Part shown: positions 49,158 to 58,229 of the stretch, one piece after another
How positions within the stretch are numbered: the first letter of the stretch is position 1
Layout: the number at the start of each line of letters is the position of its first letter
DNA from: Arthrobacter sp. PsM3
GTDB lineage: Bacteria > Actinomycetota > Actinomycetes > Actinomycetales > Micrococcaceae
Direction: 5' to 3'
Assembly: GCF_030433895.1 (NCBI RefSeq)
Contig: NZ_JARUXE010000014.1
Coordinates: 1 to 64,000 of the forward strand
DNA: 64,000 nt
Translations under genes and position numbers: made by a program
The notes under the pieces: model-generated
Told to the model about the DNA's origin: nothing
Databases searched by the model: none
The model's input: only the letters and a program-made list of their open reading frames with translations

Positions 49158-50565
49158 GAACCAATCAGCCAAGAGCCTCCAGGAGCATCCCTTGAACGTT
49201 TCCACCGCAGAAAAGCCGGGCGCAACGGACACCACACCGCCGGGCACGGCCGCCACCCCGCCAGCCACCCGGCGTCGGCTGCTTCCCGTCATCGGAAAGC
49301 GGCCGGGCCCGGTCGCCGTCACCGTCCTGTTCTCGCTCGGCTGGGTCTTTATGTACGCGGACCGGAACATCCTCTCGCCGGTCATGAGCGTCATCCAGGA
49401 GCAGTGGGGCCTGAACAAGGGCCAGCTCGGCCTGATGTCCACGGTCTTCTTCCTGACGTACGCACTCATGCAGATCCCCACCGGCTACCTCGCCGACCGG
49501 ATCGGCCGCGTCAAAGTGGTGGTGGCCGGCTACGTGGTCTTCGGCATCGGCACCATCCTCAGCGGCTTCGCCCCCGGCTTCATGATCTTCCTGCTGATGC
49601 GCGCCTTCACCGGGATCGGCGAGGGGACCTTCTACAGCCCTGTTTACGGGATCTCGTCCAGCTACATCTCAGACAAGTGGCGCGGAGTCTCCGCCGCGCT
49701 GATCAACAGCGGCATGGCCGTGGGCATCTCGCTGGGCTTCATCGGCTCCAGCTACCTCACCTTCACGCTGGGCCTGGAATGGCACGTTTCCTTCCTCATC
49801 TTCGGCTCCGCCACCCTGATCGTCGCCTTCCTCATCAACTACTACCTCTCCCCGATCGACGCCGAGCACAAGGCCCAGGCCGCCAAGACCGCCGAGGCGG
49901 ACCTGAGCGGGACGGCTCCGGCCGTCAAGGAATCCAACAAGGCGCTCTTCACCCGCAACCACCTCCTGACCTACGTGCTGATCTTCTGCTCCCTTTACGG
50001 CTTCTTCTCGATGCTGACCTGGCTTCCCACGTACCTCCAGCAGGCCCGCGGCGTGGCCCCCTCGCAGACCGGCATCATCGCTTCCCTGGTCCCCTGGGCC
50101 TCCATCCCCGGCGCCATCCTGCTCAGTATGCTGGCCCGCCGCCTCCGCAACACCCGCCCGCTGATCGTCCTCCTCGCCGTCCTCGGCGGCCTGTGCCAGA
50201 TCCTGGTTCCGCTGACGGGCGAATACTCCCTCATGATCGTCGGCCTCGTCGTCTACGGCCTGGTCGGGAAGCTCGCTCTGGACCCCATCCTCATCGCCTT
50301 CCTGGCCGAAAACACGCCGCGGTCCATGTACTCCCGGGCCTATGGCTACTTCAACTTCGCCGGTATGCTCTCCTCCATCTTTGCCCCCTACATCACCGGC
50401 GCCCTCGCGGATGCGACCGGTGCCCTCGAAGCCGGTTTCTACCTCTCCGCAGTGCTGCTCCTGATCGGCGCCATCGCCTTCTGCTTCACCAAGCCGGCGG
50501 CCGTGCCGGAGCTGGAGCCGGTGGCCGGACCGGCCGTCGAGCCTGTTCTTCAGTCCGCCAAGTAG
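49156..50565 (+). CDS. MFS transporter (anion/carboxylate symporter-like)
   Basis: A 469-residue, 12-helix major facilitator. MYADRNILSPVMSVIQEQWG and the loop 2-3 motif LADRIGRVKVVVAGY are conserved in organic-acid and amide-related carriers. The start ATG lies in the GntR palindrome, so repressor binding would block initiation or the transcript start. With formamidase, amidase and GntR genes following, it probably imports an amide or carboxylate. The GntR gene follows after 47 bases. Confidence 0.88.
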   Translation: MNQSAKSLQEHPLNVSTAEKPGATDTTPPGTAATPPATRRRLLPVIGKRPGPVAVTVLFSLGWVFMYADRNILSPVMSVIQEQWGLNKGQLGLMSTVFFLTYALMQIPTGYLADRIGRVKVVVAGYVVFGIGTILSGFAPGFMIFLLMRAFTGIGEGTFYSPVYGISSSYISDKWRGVSAALINSGMAVGISLGFIGSSYLTFTLGLEWHVSFLIFGSATLIVAFLINYYLSPIDAEHKAQAAKTAEADLSGTAPAVKESNKALFTRNHLLTYVLIFCSLYGFFSMLTWLPTYLQQARGVAPSQTGIIASLVPWASIPGAILLSMLARRLRNTRPLIVLLAVLGGLCQILVPLTGEYSLMIVGLVVYGLVGKLALDPILIAFLAENTPRSMYSRAYGYFNFAGMLSSIFAPYITGALADATGALEAGFYLSAVLLLIGAIAFCFTKPAAVPELEPVAGPAVEPVLQSAK

Positions 50566-50612
50566 TCCCCGACGTCGATCCCTCCCCGCACAGTCCGCAG
50601 AAAGGCCGCACC

Positions 50613-51314
50613 GTGACCCCGAGTACAGACCCCCGCCCCACCCTTCGGCGCAGCGCCCCGAGGAGCGCGGAAGTGGCCGCCTACCTGGAACGGGAAATCG
50701 CCTCCCGGGGCCTGCTCCCCGGAGACAAGCTCCCCACCGAGCGCGAACTGGCGGCGCAATTGTCTGTCTCCCGGGCCACGGTGCGCTCTGCCCTGCAGGA
50801 GCTCGAAAGCAAACACCTGCTGGAACGGACCCAGGGCCGGGGAACACTCGTGGCCGCACCACCGGCGCCGGTGAGCGAGCTCTATGCCCGGCTCGCCGGC
50901 GTCGGCCATGCCCAGCAGGACGTGGCGGAACTGCGCGGATCCATGGAACCCCTGGTGGCCGAACTGGCCGCGGTGCGCTCCAGCGCGGCGGACCTGATCC
51001 AGCTCCAGGACGTAGTCAACAGCTCCAACGAACACCTCTCACCCGAGGAGGCCCTGCGCCTGGACATCCAGTTCCACACGCTCCTGGCCCAGGCCGCCCG
51101 GAACCAGCTGATGGCGACCGTCCTCACGCTGACCAGCTCGTGGACCACAGACGTCCGGCTCCGCTCCCACTCCACCCTCGAGGGCCGGCGGAGCTCCATC
51201 GACGGCCACCGCCACATCCTCGACGCCATCGAAGCCCGGGACGCTACCGGCGCGGGCATCGCCATGCGCGACCACCTGGCCGACGTCGCCATCCTCATCC
51301 GGGGCCATGAATGA
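50613..51314 (+). CDS. GntR-family regulator, FCD type
   Basis: A 233-residue regulator from GTG 50613. The DNA-binding domain has REIASRGLLPGDKLPTEREL and LSVSRATVRSALQELESK; the FCD domain includes LRLDIQFHTLLAQAARNQLM and the final MRDHLADVAILI. It is the second gene of the transporter-amidase operon and the obvious candidate to bind the TTGGT-N3-ACCAA site at 49143. The frame is open leftward through the transporter gene, but that part is antisense-phase noise. Confidence 0.88.
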   Translation: MTPSTDPRPTLRRSAPRSAEVAAYLEREIASRGLLPGDKLPTERELAAQLSVSRATVRSALQELESKHLLERTQGRGTLVAAPPAPVSELYARLAGVGHAQQDVAELRGSMEPLVAELAAVRSSAADLIQLQDVVNSSNEHLSPEEALRLDIQFHTLLAQAARNQLMATVLTLTSSWTTDVRLRSHSTLEGRRSSIDGHRHILDAIEARDATGAGIAMRDHLADVAILIRGHE

Positions 51315-51380
51315 CACCACCCTGTACCGCGTCCCGCATTACACTGACCCTGCCGCTCCACACCCGACCGGAGAACAACC

Positions 51381-52526
51381 GTGACCACCGCTCTCATCCC
51401 GCCCGCACGTGCCACCCCGTCCGCTCCCGCCACCCCGACCGCTGCCGCCCGTGCGCTGCAGCCCTGGGACGGCATCCCGGACGGCGCCCGCTACCTGCCC
51501 TCCGCCACGGAAAATGTGCTCTGGGGGTCCCTGCCCTGTGCCGGTGACCGGCCCGTCCTCAGCATCGACTCCGGCACAGACGTCACCATCGACACGATCA
51601 GCCATGAAGGCATTCTCGAGGACCAGGGCCGGGATCCCCGCGCCTTCTTCGGATCCCACGGGGTCGACGCCGGCATGGTCCTGAGCGACGCCGTCGACCT
51701 GGCAGCCTCTGACATCCAGCGGCTGGCCGGCGGGCTGGGTCCCCACGTGGTGACCGGCCCCATTGCAGTCAAGGGCGCGCGGCCCGGTGACCTGCTGAAG
51801 ATCACCGTGCTGGAGACCACGCCCCGGGTGCCCTACGGAGTGATTTCCAGCCGCCACGGCCGGGGATCCCTGAGCGGCGAGTTCCCCCTCGGGCCGGACA
51901 CCTACAGCGCCTTCGCAACCGTCCGCGACACCGACGACGGCACCCCGTCCGGCTGGTTGCCACTGCGGCCCGGGGCGGAGCCCTCCGTGCATTTCCCGCT
52001 CAAGCCGTTCCTGGGCATCATGGGGGTCGCGGTGGACGGCATGCAGCGCCCGCACTCGGTCCCGCCCGGCAGCCACGGCGGCAACATCGACATCAACCTC
52101 CTGACCGCGGGCAGCTCGCTGTACCTCCCGGTCCAGGTCCCCGATGCGCTGGCCTATGTGGGCGATCCCCACTTCGCCCAGGGCGACGGGGAGGTCTCGC
52201 TGACCGCCATGGAAGCCTCGCTCCGGGTCAAGCTGCGGTTCGACGTCGTCCCGCAGGACGAGGCGGTGCGCAACTTCGGCGTCCTCAGCGGCCCGATGGC
52301 GCAGACGCCGGACTTCCTGGTCCCCACCGGAATGGACGAGGACCTCGACACCGCCGTTCAGAACTGCGTCCGGGCGGCCGTCGGGCTCCTCCAGGCGCGC
52401 TACGGCATGGACCCCAGCCTGGCCTACGCCTACCTCAGCGCCGCCACGGACTTCAACATCTCCCAGGTGGTTGACCTCGTCAAAGGGGTCCACGCCCGCA
52501 TCCGGGTCGAAGACTTCCTGCCGTGA
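51381..52526 (+). CDS. fmdA: Acetamidase/formamidase family enzyme
   Basis: A 381-residue enzyme from GTG. IDTISHEGILEDQG, VTGPIAVKGARPGDLLKITV and VPPGSHGGNIDINLLTAGSS are landmark segments of the FmdA/AmdA family, a zinc-dependent amidohydrolase group that splits formamide or acetamide to acid and ammonia. Its stop overlaps the GTG of the amidase gene (GTGA). Together with the transporter this looks like a small-amide nitrogen-scavenging operon. Confidence 0.9.
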   Translation: MTTALIPPARATPSAPATPTAAARALQPWDGIPDGARYLPSATENVLWGSLPCAGDRPVLSIDSGTDVTIDTISHEGILEDQGRDPRAFFGSHGVDAGMVLSDAVDLAASDIQRLAGGLGPHVVTGPIAVKGARPGDLLKITVLETTPRVPYGVISSRHGRGSLSGEFPLGPDTYSAFATVRDTDDGTPSGWLPLRPGAEPSVHFPLKPFLGIMGVAVDGMQRPHSVPPGSHGGNIDINLLTAGSSLYLPVQVPDALAYVGDPHFAQGDGEVSLTAMEASLRVKLRFDVVPQDEAVRNFGVLSGPMAQTPDFLVPTGMDEDLDTAVQNCVRAAVGLLQARYGMDPSLAYAYLSAATDFNISQVVDLVKGVHARIRVEDFLP

Positions 52527-53779
52527 CCGCCGGGTCACGGGTCCCGGCGATCGCGGATCCGACCGTGTGGCGCGAAGCGGGCAGCCCCCTGCTGCCGGCC
52601 ACCGGCGCGGGGCCGCTGACCGGGATGTCCGTCGCGGTCAAGGACCTGTTCGCGCTGGAAGGGTTCCGCGTCGGGGCCGGCAACCCGGAATGGCTCGCCG
52701 GTGCTGAAGCGGAAACGACGACGGCGCCCGCGGCCGCCGCTTTGCTGGCGGCCGGCGCGGTGGTGGCCGGGATCGCCCGGACGGACGAGTTCGCGTACAG
52801 TCTGGCCGGCACGAACTCGCACTACGGCACGCCGCCCAACCCCAGAGCACCGGGCCGGATCAGCGGCGGCTCCTCCTCGGGATCCGCAAGCGCGGTATCG
52901 CTGGGCCACGCCACCATCGGCCTGGGGACGGACACCGGCGGGTCCATCCGGGTGCCGTCCGCCTACCAGGGTCTCTTCGGCATCCGCACCACCCACGGCG
53001 CGGTGTCAACCACCGGCCTGCTCCCGCTGGCACCGTCGTTCGACACGGTGGGCTGGATGGCCCGGGACGCGGCGACGCTCACCGCCGTCGGGAGCGTCCT
53101 GTTGCCGCAGAACCAGCCCGCGGTGCCGCTGGCGGACGCGGTGTTCGTGCCGGAACTGCTCGCCCTGGCGGAGCCCGACGTGGGCCGTGCCGTGAAGGAA
53201 TGCCTCAGCGACTGGGCCGGAACCCCGGGGCTCCCGAACCTGGACACAGCATCCCTGCGGACCGGCGAGCTTCCCGAGTGGCTCGCAGCCTTCCAGACCG
53301 TCCAGGGACACGAGGCCTGGCAGCAGCACGGACCGTGGGTCAGCCAGCACTGGGACTCCCTCGGCGCTGACGTGGCCGGCCGGTTCAGGGCCGCCTCCCT
53401 GATTGGGCGCCGCCAGGCCGACGACGCGCGGGATGTGCTCCGCGCTGCCCGGCAGCACATCCGGGCCGTTGTGGGCGGCGGCCTGCTGGTGCTCCCCTCG
53501 GCGTCGTCCGTGGCGCCGCTCCTCGGTGAAGCCGCCCTGGCCGGGGACGTCATCGAGCGGGTGCGCCGCGCCACCATGCGGCTGAGCTGCATCGCAGGGA
53601 TCGCAGGGCTGCCCGCCGTGAACCTGCCCTTGGCCACCGACGGCGGGCTCCCCTGCGGCCTGAGTGTCGTTGGCCCCGCCAACCGCGACGCCGAACTCCT
53701 CGCCCTGGCGGTCCGCCTCAGCGGCTCGCTCCTCCAGCCACTCCACCCACTACACCCACGAAAGGCTTCCCTTGCTTAA
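52523..53779 (+). CDS. Amidase-signature hydrolase
   Basis: A 418-residue member of the amidase signature family. The Ser-cisSer-Lys triad is visible: Lys in SVAVKDLFALEGF, the glycine/serine-rich GGSSSGSASAVSLG with the cis-Ser, and the nucleophile Ser in GLGTDTGGSIRVPS. At 418 residues it is shorter than GatA, resembling AtzF-like or AtzE-like amidases. It is coupled by a GTGA overlap to fmdA. Its substrate may be an amide released by, or co-imported with, that of FmdA. Confidence 0.9.
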   Translation: MTAGSRVPAIADPTVWREAGSPLLPATGAGPLTGMSVAVKDLFALEGFRVGAGNPEWLAGAEAETTTAPAAAALLAAGAVVAGIARTDEFAYSLAGTNSHYGTPPNPRAPGRISGGSSSGSASAVSLGHATIGLGTDTGGSIRVPSAYQGLFGIRTTHGAVSTTGLLPLAPSFDTVGWMARDAATLTAVGSVLLPQNQPAVPLADAVFVPELLALAEPDVGRAVKECLSDWAGTPGLPNLDTASLRTGELPEWLAAFQTVQGHEAWQQHGPWVSQHWDSLGADVAGRFRAASLIGRRQADDARDVLRAARQHIRAVVGGGLLVLPSASSVAPLLGEAALAGDVIERVRRATMRLSCIAGIAGLPAVNLPLATDGGLPCGLSVVGPANRDAELLALAVRLSGSLLQPLHPLHPRKASLA

Positions 53780-54530
53780 CCGCCTGAAACCCACCGATCA
53801 CGGCCGCCTCCACTTGATTCTCATGCTGGTCCTGACCTTTTCCACCGGCGTCATCGACGCCGTGGGGTACCTGGGTCTGGACAGGGTTTTCACCGGGAAC
53901 ATGACCGGCAACGTCGTGATCCTGGGAATGGCCCTCGTCGGCGCGGACGAGCTGCCCGTGCTGGGCCCGTCAATTGCCCTGGCCGGTTTTGTGGCCGGCG
54001 CCGTGATTGCCGGCCGGATCCTCCGCCCCGAAGCCGCGGGCTGGAGCCGGCGCACCACCGGCCTGCTGACCGCCGTCGGACTGGTCATGGCCGCTGTTGC
54101 TGCCGTGTTGTTCGTGGACCCGCCGCGGGCCGGGGCACCGACCACCCTGGTCATCACGGCGGCGCTGGCCATGGCCATGGGCATCCAGGCAGCCAGCGCC
54201 CGGCATCTGAGCGTCAAGGACGTCACGACGGTGGTGGTGACGTCCACGCTGACCGGGCTGGCCGCGGATTCGCGGTTGGGCGGCGGAACCGGGGCGCACT
54301 GGGGCCGGCGGCTTGGCGCCGTGGTCCTGATCCTGCTGGGAGCCGCGGCCGGAGCGGCGCTGCTCCATGTCCATGTCGGGCTGGGCGTGCTGCTGACAGC
54401 GTTGCTGAGCCTGGGTGTGGCAGTTGCAGGTGGCATCGCCCGCCGTCGAACGCCTAGCCCCTCCGCTCCCGCCACAGCAGCGACACCACAAACACCACCG
54501 CACCGAGTCCCAGCATCACAAAGACCATGA
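53772..54530 (+). CDS. DUF1275 (YoaK-type) membrane protein
   Basis: A 252-residue protein starting at TTG 53772, inside the last codons of the amidase gene, with AAAGG before it. About six membrane helices: LILMLVLTFSTGVIDAVGYL and the family landmark FTGNMTGNVVILG come first, and MGIQAASARHLSVKDVTTVV later. The family function is unsettled; members are often near transport or stress genes. The last 25 codons overlap the convergent MFS gene by 77 bases, which makes the end of one of the two genes suspect. Confidence 0.82.
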   Translation: MLNRLKPTDHGRLHLILMLVLTFSTGVIDAVGYLGLDRVFTGNMTGNVVILGMALVGADELPVLGPSIALAGFVAGAVIAGRILRPEAAGWSRRTTGLLTAVGLVMAAVAAVLFVDPPRAGAPTTLVITAALAMAMGIQAASARHLSVKDVTTVVVTSTLTGLAADSRLGGGTGAHWGRRLGAVVLILLGAAAGAALLHVHVGLGVLLTALLSLGVAVAGGIARRRTPSPSAPATAATPQTPPHRVPASQRP

Positions 54531-55833
54531 GCCCCCAGTTGGCCTGGTTCACCCCGGTGCCGTAGAAGATGCCGATCAGCACGGTGGCCGTGATCGCGCC
54601 GAGGTACCGGCAGGTCTGGAAGATCCCGGCAGCCACGCCGCGCTCCTCCGGCCGGGTGGACACGTACATGCCCTGGCTGGAGGCGATGCTGACCACCCCG
54701 TAGGGCACGCCCAGCAGCGCGGTCAGCGCAAACACCAGCGGAACGGCCAATGAAGCCGTCAGCAGCCACATCGTCCCCGAGGCCACCAGGAGCAGCACGA
54801 CGCCGGCGATCAGCACCCGCTTCACGCCGAAACGGTCGATGGCGCGGACGGCGAACGGGGTCACCACCACCGACATCGCGGCCAGCGGCAGCATCAGCAG
54901 GCCCACGACGCCGGGACCGTAGCCGCCGGCTTCCTGCAGCAGCTGCGGCAGGCCGAAGAACGCGAAGTAATAGACGCCGCTGAAGACCGCAAAGCCCAGA
55001 TAGACCAGCAGCAGCGGCCGGTTCCGGCCCAGCAGCCGCAGGTCCAGGAACGGCGGGGCGAAGCGCAGCTCACGCCAGACGAACAGCACCGCCATCAGGG
55101 CACCTCCCCCGAGCAGCCACCAGCGGTAGGCGGGCAGCACGTTCAGCAGAGCCATCATCACCAGGACCATGGAGCCAAGGAACGCCAGAATCCCGGGGAT
55201 GTCCGAGTCGCGCAGCAGGTCCGAGACCCGGCCGCGTTCCCGGTCCTCATCCGCCGGAGCGAAGCGGCGGACCAGCAGGATCGCGGCCAGCGACAGCGGG
55301 ACGTTGACCAGGAACAGGGCCTGCCAGCCGACGAACCCCACCAGCAGCCCGCCCACCACCGGCCCGACTGCGGCCGCGGAGGTGTTGGCCATCTGGATCC
55401 GGCCCAGCGGCCGGGTGGACTTCACATGCGCCTGCTTCGCCAATGCCCCGACCATCACAACGGCGCTCGGGTACGCGGTGGCCGTGCCGAGCGCCATGAA
55501 GCCGCGGGCCACGCAGAGCACCGCAAAGTTCGGCGAAAACGGGGCCAGCGCACAGGTCACGGCCACCAGTACCATGCCGAGCATAAACAGCCGGCGCGGC
55601 CCGAACCGGTCCGCCAGCCGGCCCATCAGCGGCTGGCCGGCCGCGGAGGTGAGATAGAAGGAGGTGATCACCCAGGTGACGGTGGCGACGTCGAGCCCGA
55701 AGTCGGCGCGCAGCACCACGAGGGCGACGGCGATCATCGAGGAGTTCAGCGGGTTCAGTGCCGTGCCTAGGCTGAGTCCTGCGACGGCGAGGCCCGTCCG
55801 GGGAGAGTTGCTCACGGCAACAGTCTGTCCCAC
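54454..55833 (-). CDS. MFS drug-exporter-like transporter
   Basis: A 459-residue major facilitator of the drug:H+ antiporter type. The helix 1 motif LGTALNPLNSSMIAVAL, the loop LADRFGPRRLFMLGM and the helix 5 antiporter motif region (AAAVGPVVGGLLVGFVGW) are present. The start is GTG 55833, or GTG 55815, which has a slightly better ribosome site. It is convergent with and overlaps the DUF1275 gene. Substrate unknown. Confidence 0.87.
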   Translation of the reverse strand: MGQTVAVSNSPRTGLAVAGLSLGTALNPLNSSMIAVALVVLRADFGLDVATVTWVITSFYLTSAAGQPLMGRLADRFGPRRLFMLGMVLVAVTCALAPFSPNFAVLCVARGFMALGTATAYPSAVVMVGALAKQAHVKSTRPLGRIQMANTSAAAVGPVVGGLLVGFVGWQALFLVNVPLSLAAILLVRRFAPADEDRERGRVSDLLRDSDIPGILAFLGSMVLVMMALLNVLPAYRWWLLGGGALMAVLFVWRELRFAPPFLDLRLLGRNRPLLLVYLGFAVFSGVYYFAFFGLPQLLQEAGGYGPGVVGLLMLPLAAMSVVVTPFAVRAIDRFGVKRVLIAGVVLLLVASGTMWLLTASLAVPLVFALTALLGVPYGVVSIASSQGMYVSTRPEERGVAAGIFQTCRYLGAITATVLIGIFYGTGVNQANWGLMVFVMLGLGAVVFVVSLLWRERRG

Positions 55834-55989
55834 CGCGCTAGCCTAAATCGAACCGGACGACAAATTCCGCGATGACAGGACTTGTGATGCGTCACGCAAG
55901 GCAGACACTTGGCCTTGCGGTTGTGGATCTGAACGCTCTCTGGCGGCGTTCCGTGATCGCTTGGTGTCGCATTCAGGGATGCGACGCTG

Positions 55990-57015
55990 TTAGTGCTTGT
56001 GCCTGGGCGGTCCGCTGGATTCCCTGGGTATGAGGGTGGGCATGGATTTCCGTATGTGCGGCTCCTTGCCCGGGTTGACGAGGAGATCGATGGCAGTGCT
56101 GGCGATCTGGGCGAGGGGGACACGGACCGACGACAGCGGCGTGGCGAGCCGGGCCGAAAGCGGAGTGTCGTTGTACCCAACGAGTGCCAGGTCCTTCCCG
56201 ACCTCGATCCCCAAGCGATGGGCTGCCGCGATGATTCCCAAGGCTATGTTGTCGTTGGCCGCAAACACGGCCGTGGGGCGTTTACCGGTGCTTTTACCCA
56301 GCAACGACTCACCAGCGGAGAACCCGTTTTCGATGCCATAGCCGGAGGCGAGGAGCCATTCTTCGGGCGGCGTGATGCCGGCCTCATCGAGGGCGCGTCG
56401 GGCGCCTGCGAGGCGGCCGACGGCGCTGGAAGTGAATGACGGCCCGGTCACGACCGCGATATCCCGGTGGCCCAGATCGATAAGGTGGCGGACGGCGAGA
56501 TATCCGCCTACTTCGTCGTCTCCGACTGCCGAGGGGCTCACGCCGTCAGTGCGCAGCACCAGTACGTGGGGGACGCCGCGCTGGCGCAGGCGCCGGGGCA
56601 GCTCGTCATCAAGACGGGCGGTGGCCAGAATCAGGCCGTCCACGTTGCGGTCCAGCAGCGTTTCGGTGGCGCGGCGTTCGTCTTCCGGGTCATCTCCGCT
56701 CGTGGCGACCATCGCGAAGTATCCCCGGTCCGATGCCGCGCGCTCGAGTTCCTCGAACATGAGCGCCATCACCGTATCGCTGAGGCGCGGGACAAGCACG
56801 CCCAGGGTCCGCGTTTCCCCGCGCCGCAGGCTCGACGCAAAGGAGTTGCGGCGGTAGCCGAGTTCCTCGGCCACCTTCCGGACGTGCTCGGCAGCGGCGG
56901 AGCGTGATGCCGTGCCTCGTTCATCCAGAGCGCGGCTTGCGGTCGAAAGACTCACCCCGCTGGCCGCGGCAACGTCCCGCAGTGTGACGCTTGCACCTGT
57001 GACTGCCGGTTCCAT
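55990..57015 (-). CDS. LacI-family transcriptional regulator
   Basis: A 341-residue repressor. The helix-turn-helix reads VTLRDVAAASGVSLSTASRA, and the effector domain has YLAVRHLIDLGHRDIAVVTG and LALVGYNDTPLSARL. It is transcribed divergently from the DapA-family and MFS genes. Two AAACGTT boxes in the shared gap look like its operator. The inducer is likely a sugar acid or related compound used by that operon. Confidence 0.9.
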   Translation of the reverse strand: MEPAVTGASVTLRDVAAASGVSLSTASRALDERGTASRSAAAEHVRKVAEELGYRRNSFASSLRRGETRTLGVLVPRLSDTVMALMFEELERAASDRGYFAMVATSGDDPEDERRATETLLDRNVDGLILATARLDDELPRRLRQRGVPHVLVLRTDGVSPSAVGDDEVGGYLAVRHLIDLGHRDIAVVTGPSFTSSAVGRLAGARRALDEAGITPPEEWLLASGYGIENGFSAGESLLGKSTGKRPTAVFAANDNIALGIIAAAHRLGIEVGKDLALVGYNDTPLSARLATPLSSVRVPLAQIASTAIDLLVNPGKEPHIRKSMPTLIPRESSGPPRHKH

Positions 57016-57082
57016 GCGAATTTCTCCCGTTCACGATTGTCTTAGAAGACACTCTATTTCCTCCTTGTGGGCAGCCGGGCCT

Positions 57083-57133
57083 TGACAGTGAGCTGGGACA
57101 CGTCGCACAATGAAAACGTTCCCGCAAACGTTC
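57083..57133 (+). promoter_or_regulatory. Promoter and AACGTT operator of the DapA-family operon
   Basis: TTGACA (57083-57088) and CACAAT (57107-57112) are spaced by 18 bases. Directly after the -10 box, AAAACGTT (57114-57121) and AAACGTT (57127-57133) form two LacI-type boxes that would block the start of transcription. Confidence 0.7.
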
Positions 57134-57178
57134 TCACATCCTATCGGGACTACGATCAAGAAAACAGAGGAAGCTCTC

Positions 57179-58114
57179 ATGACCATCGATCTTCGCGGAC
57201 TTGTTCCCGCACCTGTAACGCCGTTCAACCGTGACGGCAGCGTCGACGTCGACGCGATCCACCGCCTCGGTGGCTGGCTGGCCAGCGTCGAGGGCGTCAA
57301 GGGCCTCGTTGTTCTAGGCCACGCCGGCGAAGGGACCTTCCTGACCCAGGAGGAACAAGCCCTCGTCATCCGCGCCTTCAAGGAATCCGTCAATGGCGAA
57401 CTGCCGATCATCGCCGGCATCACGGGTGAGGGCAACATGGTCGCTGCATTGGAAGCCAAGCGTGCAGTGGAGGCCGGCGCCTCCGCCGGTCTGGTCTACC
57501 CGTCCCATGGCTGGCTCCGCTTCGGATACCAGAAGGGCGCGCCGCAAACGCGCTACAAGGAAATCTACGAAACCTCCGGGCTGCCGCTGATCCTCTTCCA
57601 GTACCCGGACGCCACCAAGGCCACCTACGATCTGGAAACCCAGCTCGAGATCGCTGGCCAGGAAGGCGTGTTCGCCACCAAGAACGGCGTGCGTAACATG
57701 AAGCGCTGGGACACCGAAATCCCGGTCCTGCGCGCAACCTACCCGGACCTGCAGATCCTCACCTGCCACGATGAGTACCTGCTGCACACCATGTTCGACG
57801 TAGACGGCGCACTCGTCGGTTACGGCGGACTGGCGCCCGAGCCGCTGGTGGAGCTCATCGCCGCCGGAAAGGCCAAGGACTACGCCGCGGCCCGCGCCAT
57901 TCATGACCGCCTCCTGCCGGTGACCAAGAATGTCTACCACCGCGGATCCCACATGGAAGGCACCGTCGCCCTCAAGGAAGGCCTCGTCGCCCGCGGCATC
58001 CTCGAGCACGCTACCGTCCGCCCGCCACTGCTTCCGCTTGCCGAAGGCGCCGGCGATGAGATCGCACTGGCTCTCAAGTCCGCCAACCTGGGCAGCGTAA
58101 CCGTCCCCGCCTGA
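57179..58114 (+). CDS. DapA/DHDPS-family lyase
   Basis: A 311-residue TIM-barrel aldolase or dehydratase; ATG 57179 follows GAGGAAG, and the longer frame would run through the operator. The Schiff-base Lys lies in FATKNGVRNM, the Tyr in LILFQYPDATK, and the glycine loop in VLGHAGEGTFLTQEE. The usual TTGE motif of lysine-pathway DapA is replaced by GHAGEG, so this is a catabolic member (sugar-acid or keto-acid type), as the LacI/MFS context also implies. Exact substrate unknown. Confidence 0.85.
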   Translation: MTIDLRGLVPAPVTPFNRDGSVDVDAIHRLGGWLASVEGVKGLVVLGHAGEGTFLTQEEQALVIRAFKESVNGELPIIAGITGEGNMVAALEAKRAVEAGASAGLVYPSHGWLRFGYQKGAPQTRYKEIYETSGLPLILFQYPDATKATYDLETQLEIAGQEGVFATKNGVRNMKRWDTEIPVLRATYPDLQILTCHDEYLLHTMFDVDGALVGYGGLAPEPLVELIAAGKAKDYAAARAIHDRLLPVTKNVYHRGSHMEGTVALKEGLVARGILEHATVRPPLLPLAEGAGDEIALALKSANLGSVTVPA

Positions 58115-58127
58115 TCTTCGGATCCCT

Positions 58128-58158
58128 GAGGATGGCGGGCAACCCGCCCGCCATCCTC
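58128..58158 (+). terminator. 13-bp hairpin between lyase and transporter genes
   Basis: GAGGATGGCGGGC and GCCCGCCATCCTC around a 5-base loop. There is no long T tract, so partial termination that lowers transporter expression is likely. Confidence 0.65.
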
Positions 58159-58229
58159 TCCAAACTTTCACTCTCCCACTCTTGGTCAATGACGACCCCA
58201 GCAACGCAGCTGGAGAAGGAGGACTCGCA

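Noticed and set aside
49095..50612. Apparent N-terminal extension of the 50613 GntR protein
   Set aside because: It is an out-of-frame shadow of the MFS gene, with His/Arg/Pro-rich composition.
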